This document shows positions 21,040-30,333 of a stretch of 64,000 nucleotides of DNA, one piece after another. A program made the translations under genes and the position numbers. The notes under the pieces are model-generated. The model was not told the DNA's origin and did not search any database. It worked only from the letters and a program-made list of their open reading frames with translations. Positions within the stretch are counted from its first letter, which is position 1, and the number at the start of each line of letters is the position of its first letter. Source of the stretch: Streptomyces bicolor (GTDB lineage: Bacteria > Actinomycetota > Actinomycetes > Streptomycetales > Streptomycetaceae); NCBI RefSeq assembly GCF_000719285.1, contig NZ_JOFS01000017.1:124001-188000 (forward strand). Reading direction: 5' to 3'.

Positions 21040-21570
21040 GTGAACCGAGTTCTCCCCGTAGTACGGCTGCGTGTGCCCACCGACGAGGACGCGGTCGCCT
21101 GGCACCGGGCTTTCGCCCACCCGGACGTCATGGAGTTCCACGGCGGCAAGGCCGCGGAGTTGTCCGTCTACGAGGAACTCACCGCCCGCCAGCGCCGGCA
21201 CGACGCCGAGCGCGGGTTCTGCCTGTGGACCGTGCTCGACGAGGACGAACGGGTGATCGGCTTCACCGGCGCCCAGCCGTGGGAGCGGGACTGGGGTCCC
21301 GTCGGGGAGATCGAGATCGGCTGGCGGCTCGGGCGGGAGTACTGGGGCCAGGGGTATGTCACGGCGGCCGCGCGGCTGACGCTGGAGCGGGTGCGGGCGG
21401 CCGGGGTGCCGAGTGTGGTGGCGATGGTCGACGCACGCAATGCGCGGTCGATCGCGGTGACCCGGCGGCTGGGGATGGAGCTCGCCGAGGTGTTCACCAC
21501 GCCGGACGGGCAGCAGAAGGGGCACTGCTACCGGCTGGCTCTGCCCTCACCGCACGATGACTCTGAGTAA
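21040..21570 (+). CDS. GNAT-family N-acetyltransferase
   Basis: Acetyl-CoA-dependent acetyltransferase of the RimJ/RimL-like type, about 176 residues. IEIGWRLGREYWGQGYVTAAA contains the acetyl-CoA-binding region, with the R/Q-x-x-G-x-G/A loop represented by REYWGQGY, and DARNARSIAVTRRLGME is the typical C-terminal segment. GTG 21040 (VNRVLPVVRLR) is the likely start; the frame is open further upstream but that part overlaps the divergent promoter region. The substrate is not predictable. Confidence 0.8.
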   Translation: MNRVLPVVRLRVPTDEDAVAWHRAFAHPDVMEFHGGKAAELSVYEELTARQRRHDAERGFCLWTVLDEDERVIGFTGAQPWERDWGPVGEIEIGWRLGREYWGQGYVTAAARLTLERVRAAGVPSVVAMVDARNARSIAVTRRLGMELAEVFTTPDGQQKGHCYRLALPSPHDDSE

Positions 21571-21653
21571 CCGACTGCTACAGAAAGGCACTTAGCGCTT
21601 CCGGACGGTACCCCCGGGCGGTTACCCTGCCAATACCGCTGGGGGTGACATCT

Positions 21654-21992
21654 GTGCGTATAACACCCAAAACGCCCGAGGTGCGGGTGCCGAAGCTCGT
21701 CGGTCTGATGGCCATGGACGCGCGCGAGGCAGCGAAGTCGCACGGCCTGCTCCTCAACGCACCGGACCGGCCGGACTTCCACCTCACGGTCGTCGACTAC
21801 GTCGTACGTCAATACCCCCAGCCCGGTGCCGAGGTGCCGCGGGACTCGATGGTCTACATCTGGTTCGACCTCGGCGACGGCGAGGGCGGCGGAGGCGTAC
21901 GCGAGCCACGCATCCCTCGGCCGCCGTCGGGTGGGCTGCAGCGCGAGTTGGACGCGCCCGGGGACCCGTACCCCGTTGTCAGCTCGGCTTGA
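21654..21992 (+). CDS. Small PASTA-domain protein
   Basis: Protein of about 112 residues with one PASTA-like domain: VRVPKLVGLMAMDAREAAKS, then DYVVRQYPQPGAEVPRDSMVYIWF. PASTA domains usually bind peptidoglycan fragments or beta-lactams on penicillin-binding proteins and kinases, but here there is no signal peptide or membrane segment, so the protein seems cytoplasmic. GTG 21654 has GGGGGTG eight bases upstream; GTG 21645 in the same frame is an alternative. The C-terminal third is Gly/Pro-rich and likely disordered. Confidence 0.7.
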   Translation: MRITPKTPEVRVPKLVGLMAMDAREAAKSHGLLLNAPDRPDFHLTVVDYVVRQYPQPGAEVPRDSMVYIWFDLGDGEGGGGVREPRIPRPPSGGLQRELDAPGDPYPVVSSA

Positions 21993-22001
21993 AACCGACG
22001 C

Positions 22002-22697
22002 TCAGGCCTGCTTGAAACCGCGGTGCAGGGCCACGACCCCGCCCGTCAGGTTCCGCCAGGCCACCTTCGACCAACCCGCCTTGCGCAGGCGTTCGGCGAG
22101 GGCCGGCTGGTCGGGCCAGGCCCGGATGGACTCGGCGAGGTAGACGTACGCGTCGGGGTTCGAGGACACCGAGCGGGCGACCGGCGGCAGGGCGCGCATC
22201 AGGTACTCGGTGTAGACCGTGCGGAAGGGCGCCCAGGTCGGGTGCGAGAACTCGCAGATCACGACCCGGCCGCCGGGCCTCGTGACCCGGTACATCTCGC
22301 GCAGGGCGGTGTCGAAGTCCTGGACGTTGCGCAGCCCGAAGGAGATCGTCACGGCGTCGAAGGTGTCGTCCTTGAACGGCAGCCTCGTCGCGTCGCCCGC
22401 CGTGAACGGCAGCCAGGCGTGCTTGCGCTTGCCGACCTGGAGCATGCCGAGGGAGAAGTCGCAGGGCACGACGTAGGCGCCGGTCTGCGCGAAGGGCAGC
22501 GAGGAGGTGGCCGTCCCCGCGGCAAGGTCGAGGACCTTCTGCGCGGGGCGGGCGTCGACGGCCTTGGCGACCTCCTTGCGCCATCTGCGGTCCTGGCCGA
22601 GCGACAGCACGTCGTTGGTCAGGTCGTACCGTTCCGCCACGTTGTCGAACATCGAGGCGACTTCGTGCGGCTGCTTGTCCAGGGATGCGCGGGTCAC
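22002..22697 (-). CDS. menG: Demethylmenaquinone methyltransferase
   Basis: SAM-dependent methyltransferase of 231 residues that makes the last ring methylation of menaquinone. UbiE/MenG features: [21 protein letters not shown] at about residue 15, the [19 protein letters not shown] motif, and [24 protein letters not shown]. The start is GTG 22697, which overlaps the stop of the decayed glycosyltransferase upstream. It is the distal gene of a minus-strand group with mqnC. Together with the mqn genes in this window it supports a complete menaquinone supply. Confidence 0.92.
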   Translation of the reverse strand: MTRASLDKQPHEVASMFDNVAERYDLTNDVLSLGQDRRWRKEVAKAVDARPAQKVLDLAAGTATSSLPFAQTGAYVVPCDFSLGMLQVGKRKHAWLPFTAGDATRLPFKDDTFDAVTISFGLRNVQDFDTALREMYRVTRPGGRVVICEFSHPTWAPFRTVYTEYLMRALPPVARSVSSNPDAYVYLAESIRAWPDQPALAERLRKAGWSKVAWRNLTGGVVALHRGFKQA

Positions 22698-23521
22698 GGG
22701 CCCATTGTGGCAGTACGGCCTCCCGGGAGGAGCGTCGGCTTCTTCTTGGCCGCCACGTCCTCCACCCAGCCGCACAGGAGCACGAACACCGCGATCAGGG
22801 TCCAGCCGATGCCGAACATGAACCACTGGCTCTCCAGCGGCAGGTACTTCTCGAACGCGGGGACGTTCCAGAACTGGTGAAGTCGACGAAGATCATCGAG
22901 TAGACCGTGAAGACGCCGATGAGCGGGGCGAAGACCGGAGTGATGATCTGGAAGATGACCACGAGAGGCATGCCGACCCGGCCGAAGCGGCCCGAGGGAC
23001 CCTTGTCCGTCAGGGACTTGCGGTGCTTCCACAGGGCCTGCATCGTGCCGTACGACCACCGGTAGCGCTGCGACCACAGCTGCTTGAGCGAGCCCGGCGC
23101 CTCCGTCCACGCGCGCGCGTGCTCCTGGTAGACGACCCGCCAGCCCGCGCGGTGCATGGCGATGGTGATGTCGGTGTCCTCGGCGAGCGTGTCCTCGCTC
23201 ATGCCGCCGACCTGCAGGACCGCGTCACGGCGGAACGCGCCGATCGCGCCGATCGCGCCGATCGCGCCGGGGACGGTGGGCATGCAGCGCAGCAGGTCGT
23301 ACATGCGGCGGTCGAGGTTGAAGCCCATCACGTACTCGATGTGCTGCCAGGCCCCGATGACGGTGTTGCGGTTGCCGACCTTGGCATTGTCGGCGACCGC
23401 GCCGACCTCTGGGTCGCCTGACGGATGACGCGGATGTTGGTCATGCCGAGTTCGTGGGCCGCGTTGCGGGCGATCTCGGACGTGTTGTCCGTGGAACCGT
23501 CGTCGACCACGATGCACGGAC
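22694..23521 (-). pseudogene. Decayed family-2 glycosyltransferase
   Basis: Three pieces of one membrane glycosyltransferase lie in different frames. The first (about 23520-23415) has IVVDDGSTDNTSEIA, the nucleotide-sugar-binding motif. The second (about 23410-22880) has VGAVADNAKVGNR, MSEDTLAEDTDITIAMHRAG, QRYRWSYGTMQALW (QxxRW motif) and a membrane segment. The third (22885-22694) has [18 protein letters not shown] and a final membrane helix. Between pieces one and two about 35-40 residues expected in the family, including the catalytic Asp region, are missing. The 5' part is gone at the point where the neighbouring ORF ends. Intact homologues would be hyaluronan/chitin-synthase-like enzymes, sometimes fused to a deacetylase. 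Confidence 0.85.
23237..23269. repeat. 9-bp tandem repeat inside the glycosyltransferase remnant
   Basis: GCGCCGATC is present in three full tandem copies plus a partial fourth. On the coding strand it makes the protein read GAIGAIGAIGAF where family members have a single GAIGAF or GAVGAF. It looks like slippage expansion in a gene no longer under selection. Confidence 0.85.
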
Positions 23522-24127
23522 TCACCGACGGCGGTACACCAACCGCCCATCCACCACCGTCGCCACGCACGTTCCCGCGCCGCGTTCCGGCAGTTCCGCC
23601 TCGTCCTGTACGTCGAACACCGCGAAGTGGGCTGCGGAGTTCCGCTCCCTCGGCTCCGCGAACTCCACCGGCAGCCCGGAGCGGTAGGGGTCGAGCGCCG
23701 GGGTCCCGCCAGGGCGTCCGAGTCGGCCCATGACCGCCAGACCCGAGCGGTGCACCGCGTCCCGTACCGCGCGGTTACGCAACTCCTCGCAGGCCACCCG
23801 GACCGTCCCGTGCGCCAGCATCCGCTGAAGCGCGCGCCGCGCACTCGCGCCCCAGCGGGCGTCGTCCATGGCGAGGGCCGCCAGCGCGTCGCCGGTCAGC
23901 GGCTCGGTGCCCAGTTCGTCGGCCTCGCGCGGGTCGGGGTGGTACGCCTCCTCCAGCAGCTCGTTGCCGTGGAGGTTGATCAGTCCGGGCGTGAGGATGC
24001 CGGGCCACTCCCGCACCCGGGCCCGCGGATGGGCGGCGACGAGCTCCACCAACTCCCCCGTGTCGGCGATCCACGCGCCCTTCACGGCGAGCGCCCGCCC
24101 TCTGGAGTCCGCGTGAATCGTCAGCAC
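23522..24127 (-). CDS. HutI-like (imidazolonepropionase composite-domain) protein, short
   Basis: Protein of 201 residues resembling the non-catalytic composite beta domain and segments of the amidohydrolase superfamily: ILTPGLINLHGNELLEEAYHPDP near residue 45, where enzymes have the metal-binding HxH, and a C-terminal DEAELPERGAGTCVATVVDGRLVYRRR that is the usual closing strand. The HxH motif is reduced to LHGNE, and the TIM-barrel is too short to be complete, so metal-dependent catalysis is doubtful. Start GTG 24127, 7 bp after mqnC, hence one transcript. Its role is unknown; a link to the aminofutalosine deamination step is only suggested by position. Confidence 0.6.
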   Translation of the reverse strand: MLTIHADSRGRALAVKGAWIADTGELVELVAAHPRARVREWPGILTPGLINLHGNELLEEAYHPDPREADELGTEPLTGDALAALAMDDARWGASARRALQRMLAHGTVRVACEELRNRAVRDAVHRSGLAVMGRLGRPGGTPALDPYRSGLPVEFAEPRERNSAAHFAVFDVQDEAELPERGAGTCVATVVDGRLVYRRR

Positions 24128-24134
24128 GAGTACG

Positions 24135-25352
24135 TCAGTTGGACGCGAGGATCTTCAGCTCGGGGTGGGCTGTGCCGCCCTCGATCGCCGTGGAGGAGAT
24201 GTGGGACACGACCCGCTCGTCGACGGGGTCGTTCGCCGGGTCGTCGTGGACGACGAGGTGTTCGTACGTGGTGGAGCGCTGGGCCGGGACCCGCCCCGCC
24301 GTACGGATCATGTCGATCATTTCCTGCAGGTTGGAGCGGTGCTTGGCACCGGCCGCCGAGACGACGTTCTCCTCCAGCATGACCGAGCCGAGGTCGTCCG
24401 CGCCGTAGTGCAGCGTCAGCTGCCCGGCGTCCTGGCCGGTGGTCAGCCAGGAGCCCTGGATGTGGGCGATGTTGTCCATGAAGAGCCGGGCGATCGCGAT
24501 CATCCGCAGGTACTCGAAGATCGTGGCCTGCGTGCGGCCCTTCAGGTGGTTGTTCATCGGCTGGTAGAGGTACGGGATGAAGGCGCGGAAGCCACCCGTC
24601 CGGTCCTGTACGTCACGGATCATCCGCAGGTGCTCGATGCGCTCGGCGTTGGTCTCGCCGGTGCCCATCAGCATGGTGGAGGTGGACTCCACGCCCAGCC
24701 GGTGAGCCGTCTCCATGATCTCCAGCCAGCGCTCGCCGGACTCCTTCAGGGGCGCGATGGCCTTGCGCGGGCGCTCGGGGAGCAGTTCCGCGCCGGCGCC
24801 CGCGAAGGAGTCGAGACCGGCCGCGTGGATGCGCTGGATCGCCTCCTCCACGCTCACCTTCGAGATCCGCGCCATGTGCTCGACCTCGCTCGCCCCCAGG
24901 CTGTGGATGACGAGCTGCGGGAACTCCTTCTTGATGGCGGCGAAGTGCTTCTCGTAGTACTCGACGCCGTAGTCCGGGTGGTGGCCGCCCTGGAACATGA
25001 TCTGGGTGCCGCCCAGCTCGACGGTCTCGGCGCACCGGCGCAGGATGTCGTCCAGGTCGCGGGTCCAGCCCTTGTCCTTGGCGGTGGGCGGCGCGTAGAA
25101 GGCGCAGAACTTGCACGCCGTCACGCAGACGTTCGTGTAGTTGATGTTGCGCTCGATGATGTACGTCGCGATGTGCTCGGTGCCCGCGTACCGGCGGCGG
25201 CGCACGGCGTCGGCGGCGGCGCCGAGCGCGTGCAGCGGCGCGTCCCGGTAGAGGTCGAGCGCCTCCTCGGGCGTGATGCGCCCGCCCGCGGCGGCACGGT
25301 CGAGGACGGACTGAAGGTCGGCCTTCTCGGTCACCGGCGGCGTCCCTTTCAT
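24135..25352 (-). CDS. mqnC: Cyclic dehypoxanthinyl futalosine synthase
   Basis: Radical SAM enzyme of the futalosine menaquinone pathway that converts dehypoxanthinyl futalosine to the cyclic product; 405 residues. The cluster-binding CVTACKFC has Cys at about 76, 80 and 83, followed by QIMFQGGHHPDYGVEYYE and LLPERPRK, diagnostic of MqnC as against MqnE. I prefer ATG 25352; a TTG one codon upstream is also in frame. It lies 55 bp after the prepilin peptidase gene and 7 bp before the HutI-like gene. Confidence 0.93.
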   Translation of the reverse strand: MKGTPPVTEKADLQSVLDRAAAGGRITPEEALDLYRDAPLHALGAAADAVRRRRYAGTEHIATYIIERNINYTNVCVTACKFCAFYAPPTAKDKGWTRDLDDILRRCAETVELGGTQIMFQGGHHPDYGVEYYEKHFAAIKKEFPQLVIHSLGASEVEHMARISKVSVEEAIQRIHAAGLDSFAGAGAELLPERPRKAIAPLKESGERWLEIMETAHRLGVESTSTMLMGTGETNAERIEHLRMIRDVQDRTGGFRAFIPYLYQPMNNHLKGRTQATIFEYLRMIAIARLFMDNIAHIQGSWLTTGQDAGQLTLHYGADDLGSVMLEENVVSAAGAKHRSNLQEMIDMIRTAGRVPAQRSTTYEHLVVHDDPANDPVDERVVSHISSTAIEGGTAHPELKILASN

Positions 25353-25407
25353 CAAGGGTTGTGGACGGACTGATCCAGCGTACGCCAGGCACCGAGGGCG
25401 GCCGACG

Positions 25408-26283
25408 TCAGGCCGCGTACGCCCCGATCAGCAGCCCCACGAACGTCCCGCCGAGCAGGAACGGCCCGAACGGGATCGCCGACTTGCGCCCGGTCCGCCG
25501 TATCAGCACGAGCCCCCAGCCGTACAGCGCCCCGGACAGGAACCCGGCGAAGGTGCCGAGCATGACCGCCGGCCAGCCGTACCAGCCCAGCACCGCCCCC
25601 GCGCCGACCGAGAGTTTCACGTCGCCGAAGCCCATGCCGTCGGGGTTGATGAGCCACAGCAGGTAGTAGAAGACACCGAGCGCGAGCGCGGCCCACAGGG
25701 CGGTCGGCCAGTCGCCGGTGTGCTCGGGGACGAGCGCGACCAGGCCGAGCAGCAACGGCGCGGCGGCCGCGAGCGGGAGGGTCAGCGGGTCGGGCAGCCG
25801 CCGTACCCGGAGGTCGACGACCGCGAGCAGCACGCCGGCCGGCGCCAGCAGCAGCCAGACGCCCAGCTCGGGCCGGGTGCCGGTGGCGGCGGCGAGGGCG
25901 GCGCACACCAGGGCGGTGACGGTGGCGAGCGTCGGGGCGCCGGGGCCGTACAACGTGCCCGGGCCGTACGGCGTGCCGGAGCTGGACGGCGAACCGGAGC
26001 TGGACGGCGAACCGGTCCCGCACTGTCCGCACCGGGCCCGCCCGATCCACCCCCCGCCGAACCCCGCGATGGGATGCCCGCCCGGACACCGCTCCCGCCA
26101 CCCCTCCTCCGGCTTCTCCGACTTCTCCGGCTCCTCCGCCTTCTCGGAATCCTCCGAGGCCTCCGCCTTCTCCGACTCTTCCGGCACCTCCGGCACGGAG
26201 AACCGGTACGCGGCCCTGGGCAGCAGCGCCCCCGCCGCCGCACCCCAGAGCGCGGCGGCGAGGACCAGCAGGGCGGTGCTCAT
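25408..26283 (-). CDS. A24-family prepilin peptidase with acidic insertion
   Basis: Membrane aspartyl peptidase of 291 residues that would cut prepilin-type leader peptides. The catalytic aspartates are Asp157 (VVDLRVRRLPD) and Asp221 (GMGFGDVKL). Six or so hydrophobic segments are visible. Between helix 1 and helix 2, residues 31-60 are an almost pure Glu/Lys/Ser stretch, and the usual zinc loop is reduced to single Cys66, Cys85 and Cys88, followed by a duplicated SPSSSG. The methylase half is therefore probably degenerate. No pilin genes are nearby. Confidence 0.85.
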   Translation of the reverse strand: MSTALLVLAAALWGAAAGALLPRAAYRFSVPEVPEESEKAEASEDSEKAEEPEKSEKPEEGWRERCPGGHPIAGFGGGWIGRARCGQCGTGSPSSSGSPSSSGTPYGPGTLYGPGAPTLATVTALVCAALAAATGTRPELGVWLLLAPAGVLLAVVDLRVRRLPDPLTLPLAAAAPLLLGLVALVPEHTGDWPTALWAALALGVFYYLLWLINPDGMGFGDVKLSVGAGAVLGWYGWPAVMLGTFAGFLSGALYGWGLVLIRRTGRKSAIPFGPFLLGGTFVGLLIGAYAA

Positions 26284-26470
26284 CAGACGGCCGGCGACGC
26301 GCAGCCGGCCGGGCCGTTCGCCACGCGCCCCTCACCGCCCGCACGGAGTCCGCGCGGCAGTCGGAAACCGCCCAACTCCCGCGGCTCGTCGGGCTGCGGT
26401 GTCGCCATGGTGGCCCTCCCCCGTCGTCATGCGCACCTGAGCAGACAGACACAGTAGAGGGTCCCTGTGA

Positions 26471-28180
26471 CTACCCGACCTTCGACAACCGCGCCTCGGG
26501 ATTGCCCTCCGCGTCGCTCTCCGAGCGGTACACCAGGTCGTCGCCCGCCGGAGTGATCCGGACGGTGTGCGGGGTCGGGTTGCAGCCTTTGTGGTTGCCC
26601 TTTTTGCCCACGGAGGTGACGACGAGCTCCTTCGCCGTCACCTCTTTCAGGGTCAGTACGTCGTTGCAGGTGCCGCCGAGCAGGTCCGTTTGCCGCAGGG
26701 TGCCCAACTCGTCGCCGGTGTCGGCCTTGTGCACGGTTAGCCGGAAGGTGCCCGCCGGCAACCTGCCGCCCAGGGCACTGGCCTCGCCCTCCCAGGTGCC
26801 GAGGTAGCGGGCGGGGACGGAGCCCGCGGCCGGGGTGGCGGACGCCTCCTCGCCCGGCGTCTGGGACGAGACCGCTCCCGAATCCGCGTTGGTGTCCTGG
26901 TCCCCGCCCGGCAGCAACTCGAACACGAACACGGACCCCACCGTCACCGCCGCCAACGCCCCCGCCACCGCGAGCGCCACCGTGCAGCTCAGCCGCCGCC
27001 CTCGCCCTCCGTCCCCCGGCGTCGAGGCCGCCGCGACGGAGAGGGAGAGCTTGCCCGGGCGGTTCTCGGATGCCGGAGCGGTGCCCTGAGGAGGCGGGGG
27101 CGTGTCGTGGGAAGACGAAGCCGTGCCCTGGGAAGGCGCGGCGTCACGCGGTTCGGGCGCGGCGACGGGGGCCTCGGAGGCGGCAGCGGTCCCTGGCGCG
27201 GTTCCCGGCATCACCGGCGGCGGCCCGAACTCCCCGACCGTCGCCTGTCGGCTGAACTCCACCGGCCCCGAGGGGACGTCGTCCCCCGCCTCCAGATTCA
27301 GCAGCCGCACGGCACTGCGGCTGACCTGCTCCACCAACGGCCCCGGCAGCCACCCACCCGCCACCGCCCGAGCGGCCCCGTCCGGAGCCAGGCGCCGAGC
27401 CACCTCCCCCGGCGCGGGCCGTGCACCCGGCTCCTTGGCCAGGCAGGACGCCACCAGCTCCCGCAACTCCCCGTCCAGCGAGCCGAGTTCGGGCTCCTCG
27501 TGGACGACCTTGTAGAGCAGCGCAGCCGACGAGTCCCCGGAGAACGGCGGCTCCCCGGTCGCCGCGTAGGCCAGCACCGCGCCCAGCGAGAAGACGTCCG
27601 CCGCCCCCGTGGCCCCGTTGCCCAGGATCTGTTCGGGCGACATGTAGCCGGGCGAGCCGATCGAGACGCCGGTCGACGTCAGTGACGCCGTGCCGTCCAT
27701 GGCCCGCGCGATGCCGAAGTCGATCAGCAGGGGGCCGTCGAGCGTCAGCAGCACGTTCGACGGCTTCACATCCCGGTGCACAAGGCCCAGTTCGTGCACC
27801 GCCGCCAGCGCCTCGGCCAGCCCCGCCCCCAGCACACGTACCGAATGCGCGGGCAGCGCACCCGAGCCCGCGACGGCCGCCGCCAGCGACGGCCCCGCGG
27901 CGAACGCCGTGGCCACCCACGGCACCGCGGCCTCCGGATCCGCGTCCAGCACGGGCGCCGTCCAGGCACCGCCCACCCGGCGCGCCGCCGCCACCTCCCG
28001 GCGGAAGCGGGCGCGGAACTCCTCGTCCAGCGCGAAGTGCGGGTGCACGATCTTGACGGCGACCGTACGGCCGCCCGCGCTGCGTCCGACGTACACCCGC
28101 CCCATCCCGCCGGAACCGAGCCGCCCGAGCAGCCGGTACGGCCCGACGACGGTCGGCTCGTCAACTCCGAGCGGCTGCAT
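26471..28180 (-). CDS. Transmembrane Ser/Thr protein kinase
   Basis: Hanks-type kinase of 569 residues. Visible motifs: glycine loop GSGGMGRVYVGR, ATP-anchoring Lys in VAVKIVHP, catalytic HRDVKPSNVLL, DFGIAR and SPGYMSPEQI. A Pro/Ala/Ser-rich linker follows, then one membrane helix at about 399-423 and an extracellular domain of ~145 residues containing YLGTWEG and two Cys, with no PASTA repeats. ATG 28180 has GGAGGAG nine bases upstream; the frame continues above it only as shadow of mqnA. Substrates are unknown. The extracellular module with YxGTWxG is shared by many Streptomyces kinases and may sense a ligand. Confidence 0.9.
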   Translation of the reverse strand: MQPLGVDEPTVVGPYRLLGRLGSGGMGRVYVGRSAGGRTVAVKIVHPHFALDEEFRARFRREVAAARRVGGAWTAPVLDADPEAAVPWVATAFAAGPSLAAAVAGSGALPAHSVRVLGAGLAEALAAVHELGLVHRDVKPSNVLLTLDGPLLIDFGIARAMDGTASLTSTGVSIGSPGYMSPEQILGNGATGAADVFSLGAVLAYAATGEPPFSGDSSAALLYKVVHEEPELGSLDGELRELVASCLAKEPGARPAPGEVARRLAPDGAARAVAGGWLPGPLVEQVSRSAVRLLNLEAGDDVPSGPVEFSRQATVGEFGPPPVMPGTAPGTAAASEAPVAAPEPRDAAPSQGTASSSHDTPPPPQGTAPASENRPGKLSLSVAAASTPGDGGRGRRLSCTVALAVAGALAAVTVGSVFVFELLPGGDQDTNADSGAVSSQTPGEEASATPAAGSVPARYLGTWEGEASALGGRLPAGTFRLTVHKADTGDELGTLRQTDLLGGTCNDVLTLKEVTAKELVVTSVGKKGNHKGCNPTPHTVRITPAGDDLVYRSESDAEGNPEARLSKVG

Positions 28181-28284
28181 CGGCGCCCACTCCTCCCCCG
28201 TACGGCCTGTCGCGGCCGTGGAAACTGACAGCAGGTTAGGGCCTGATCCGCCGGACAGGCCCTGGTGCCGAAGCACCCCGCCGT

Positions 28285-29142
<858 letters not shown>

Positions 29143-29233
29143 CTAGACCCCGTGGGGTACGCTTCGAACTTCGACCCCAGGGTCAACCACTTCTCGATCT
29201 TCAAACGTCCGGGTGACGTGATCTTGACCTCTA

Positions 29234-29261
29234 TTGCTTTCGGCTGCCCGCGTGCTAGGCT
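29234..29261 (+). promoter_or_regulatory. Candidate promoter of the cold-shock gene
   Basis: TTGCTT (29234-29239), a 16-bp spacer and TAGGCT (29256-29261) form a reasonable housekeeping-type promoter. Transcription would start near 29268 and give a leader of about 150 nt, which is usual for csp genes. Confidence 0.5.
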
Positions 29262-29267
29262 CGCCGC

Positions 29268-29420
29268 AAGTTGCAGTTTGGTTTCCCTTGCAGTACAGAG
29301 CCTGCGGAGCATGTAACCGCGGGCTCTCGTCGTTTTCAGACGTATGCAGTTGTGCGGCATCTTGTTTTCACACTTGCAGGGTTCTGGAGCAGGGCAACCC
29401 TTTGGGCCCAAGGAGGGCTT
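29268..29420 (+). other. Long 5' leader of the cold-shock mRNA
   Basis: About 150 nt of T-rich, non-coding sequence between the putative promoter and the csp start. Csp leaders in other bacteria refold with temperature and stabilise the mRNA in the cold. Here the leader contains several T-runs (GTTTTCAG, TTGTTTTCAC), unusual for this genome. No reading frame in it looks coding. Thermosensing is inference from other csp genes only. Confidence 0.4.
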
Positions 29421-29624
29421 ATGGCTACCGGAACCGTGAAGTGGTTCAACGCCGAAAAGGGCTTTGGCTTCATCGCCCAGGAAGGCGGCGGCCCCGACGT
29501 CTTCGTTCACTACTCCGCGATCAACGCGAGCGGCTTCCGTTCGCTGGAGGAGAACCAGCAGGTCTCCTTCGACGTGACCCAGGGTCCGAAGGGCCCGCAG
29601 GCGGAGAACGTCACCCCCGTCTGA
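29421..29624 (+). CDS. Cold-shock protein (CspA family)
   Basis: Single-stranded nucleic-acid chaperone of 67 residues, full length for the family. RNP1 is KGFGFIAQ and RNP2 is VFVHYSAI; the N-terminus [14 protein letters not shown] is typical. ATG 29421 follows AAGGAGGGCTT. The frame is open upstream but that is the untranslated leader. A terminator follows at 29668. Confidence 0.95.
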   Translation: MATGTVKWFNAEKGFGFIAQEGGGPDVFVHYSAINASGFRSLEENQQVSFDVTQGPKGPQAENVTPV

Positions 29625-29667
29625 TCCGAGGGATGCCCCTCTGAAGACGTCTGAGAGCAGTACCCAA

Positions 29668-29699
29668 GGAGCCCCTCGCCGTCCGGCGCAGGGGCTCCT
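29668..29699. terminator. Bidirectional hairpin terminator after csp
   Basis: AGGAGCCCCT (29668-29677) and AGGGGCTCCT (29690-29699) make a perfect 10-bp stem with a 12-nt loop. It lies 43 bp after csp and 3 bp before the stop of the convergent XRE/cupin gene, so it can serve both. Confidence 0.8.
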
Positions 29700-29702
29700 G
29701 CC

Positions 29703-30251
29703 TTATACGTGCTGCATGACCAGCACGAACGTCGTCCCGGGCGCCAGCGCCTCGTACGAGTGCGGCACATCCCCGCGATACGACATGTAGTCGCCGGGCC
29801 CCAACTCGACCTCCTCGCCCCGTGGCCCCGCCTTCACCCGCCCCGTGCTGACGATCAGATGCTCCACGCTGCCCGGAATGTGCGGCTCCGACTCCCGGGG
29901 CGTGCCGGGCTCCGCGCGCAGGTGGTAGATGTCCCGGCGGGCGCCGGGCGGACTGGCGGAGAGCAGGGCCGCCACGAAGTCCGACCGCTCGGAGGCCACG
30001 GTCGACCCCTCACCGGCCCTGATGACCTGAACGGCAGACGCCGGAGGCTCCACCAGAGCACTGAACGGCACGCCGAGCGCGACCCCCAGGGCCCACAGCG
30101 TCTCCACGCTGGGGTTCCCGCCGCCCGCCTCCAGCTGGGACAGCGTGGACTTCGCGATCCCGGCCCGCTTGGCCAGCTCGGACAGGGACAGCCCGGCCCG
30201 GGTGCGCTCGCGTCGCAGTGAGGCGGCGATCCACGCGAGGGGTTCGCTCAT
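29703..30251 (-). CDS. XRE-family regulator with C-terminal cupin domain
   Basis: Transcription factor of 182 residues. The helix-turn-helix is LSLSELAKRAGIAKSTLSQLE (about residues 21-41 of the protein) and the cupin spans roughly residues 100-180, with HLIVSTGRV and LGPGDYMSYRGDVPHSYEAL. ATG 30251 has GGAAGTG at good spacing. It is divergent from azlC with an 82-bp gap; XRE/cupin regulators commonly control an adjacent efflux or metabolic gene, so control of azlCD is a fair inference. Confidence 0.85.
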   Translation of the reverse strand: MSEPLAWIAASLRRERTRAGLSLSELAKRAGIAKSTLSQLEAGGGNPSVETLWALGVALGVPFSALVEPPASAVQVIRAGEGSTVASERSDFVAALLSASPPGARRDIYHLRAEPGTPRESEPHIPGSVEHLIVSTGRVKAGPRGEEVELGPGDYMSYRGDVPHSYEALAPGTTFVLVMQHV

Positions 30252-30333
30252 GCGGTTCACTTCCTGCCGTTCGCTCCACAGGTACGTTCGTTCGCCTTGA
30301 CGAACGACCGGTCACCTGTTCATTCTGGAAAAC

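Noticed and set aside
23237..23269. CRISPR-like or other short array from the 9-bp tandem repeats
   Set aside because: Units are contiguous with no spacers and lie inside a glycosyltransferase remnant.
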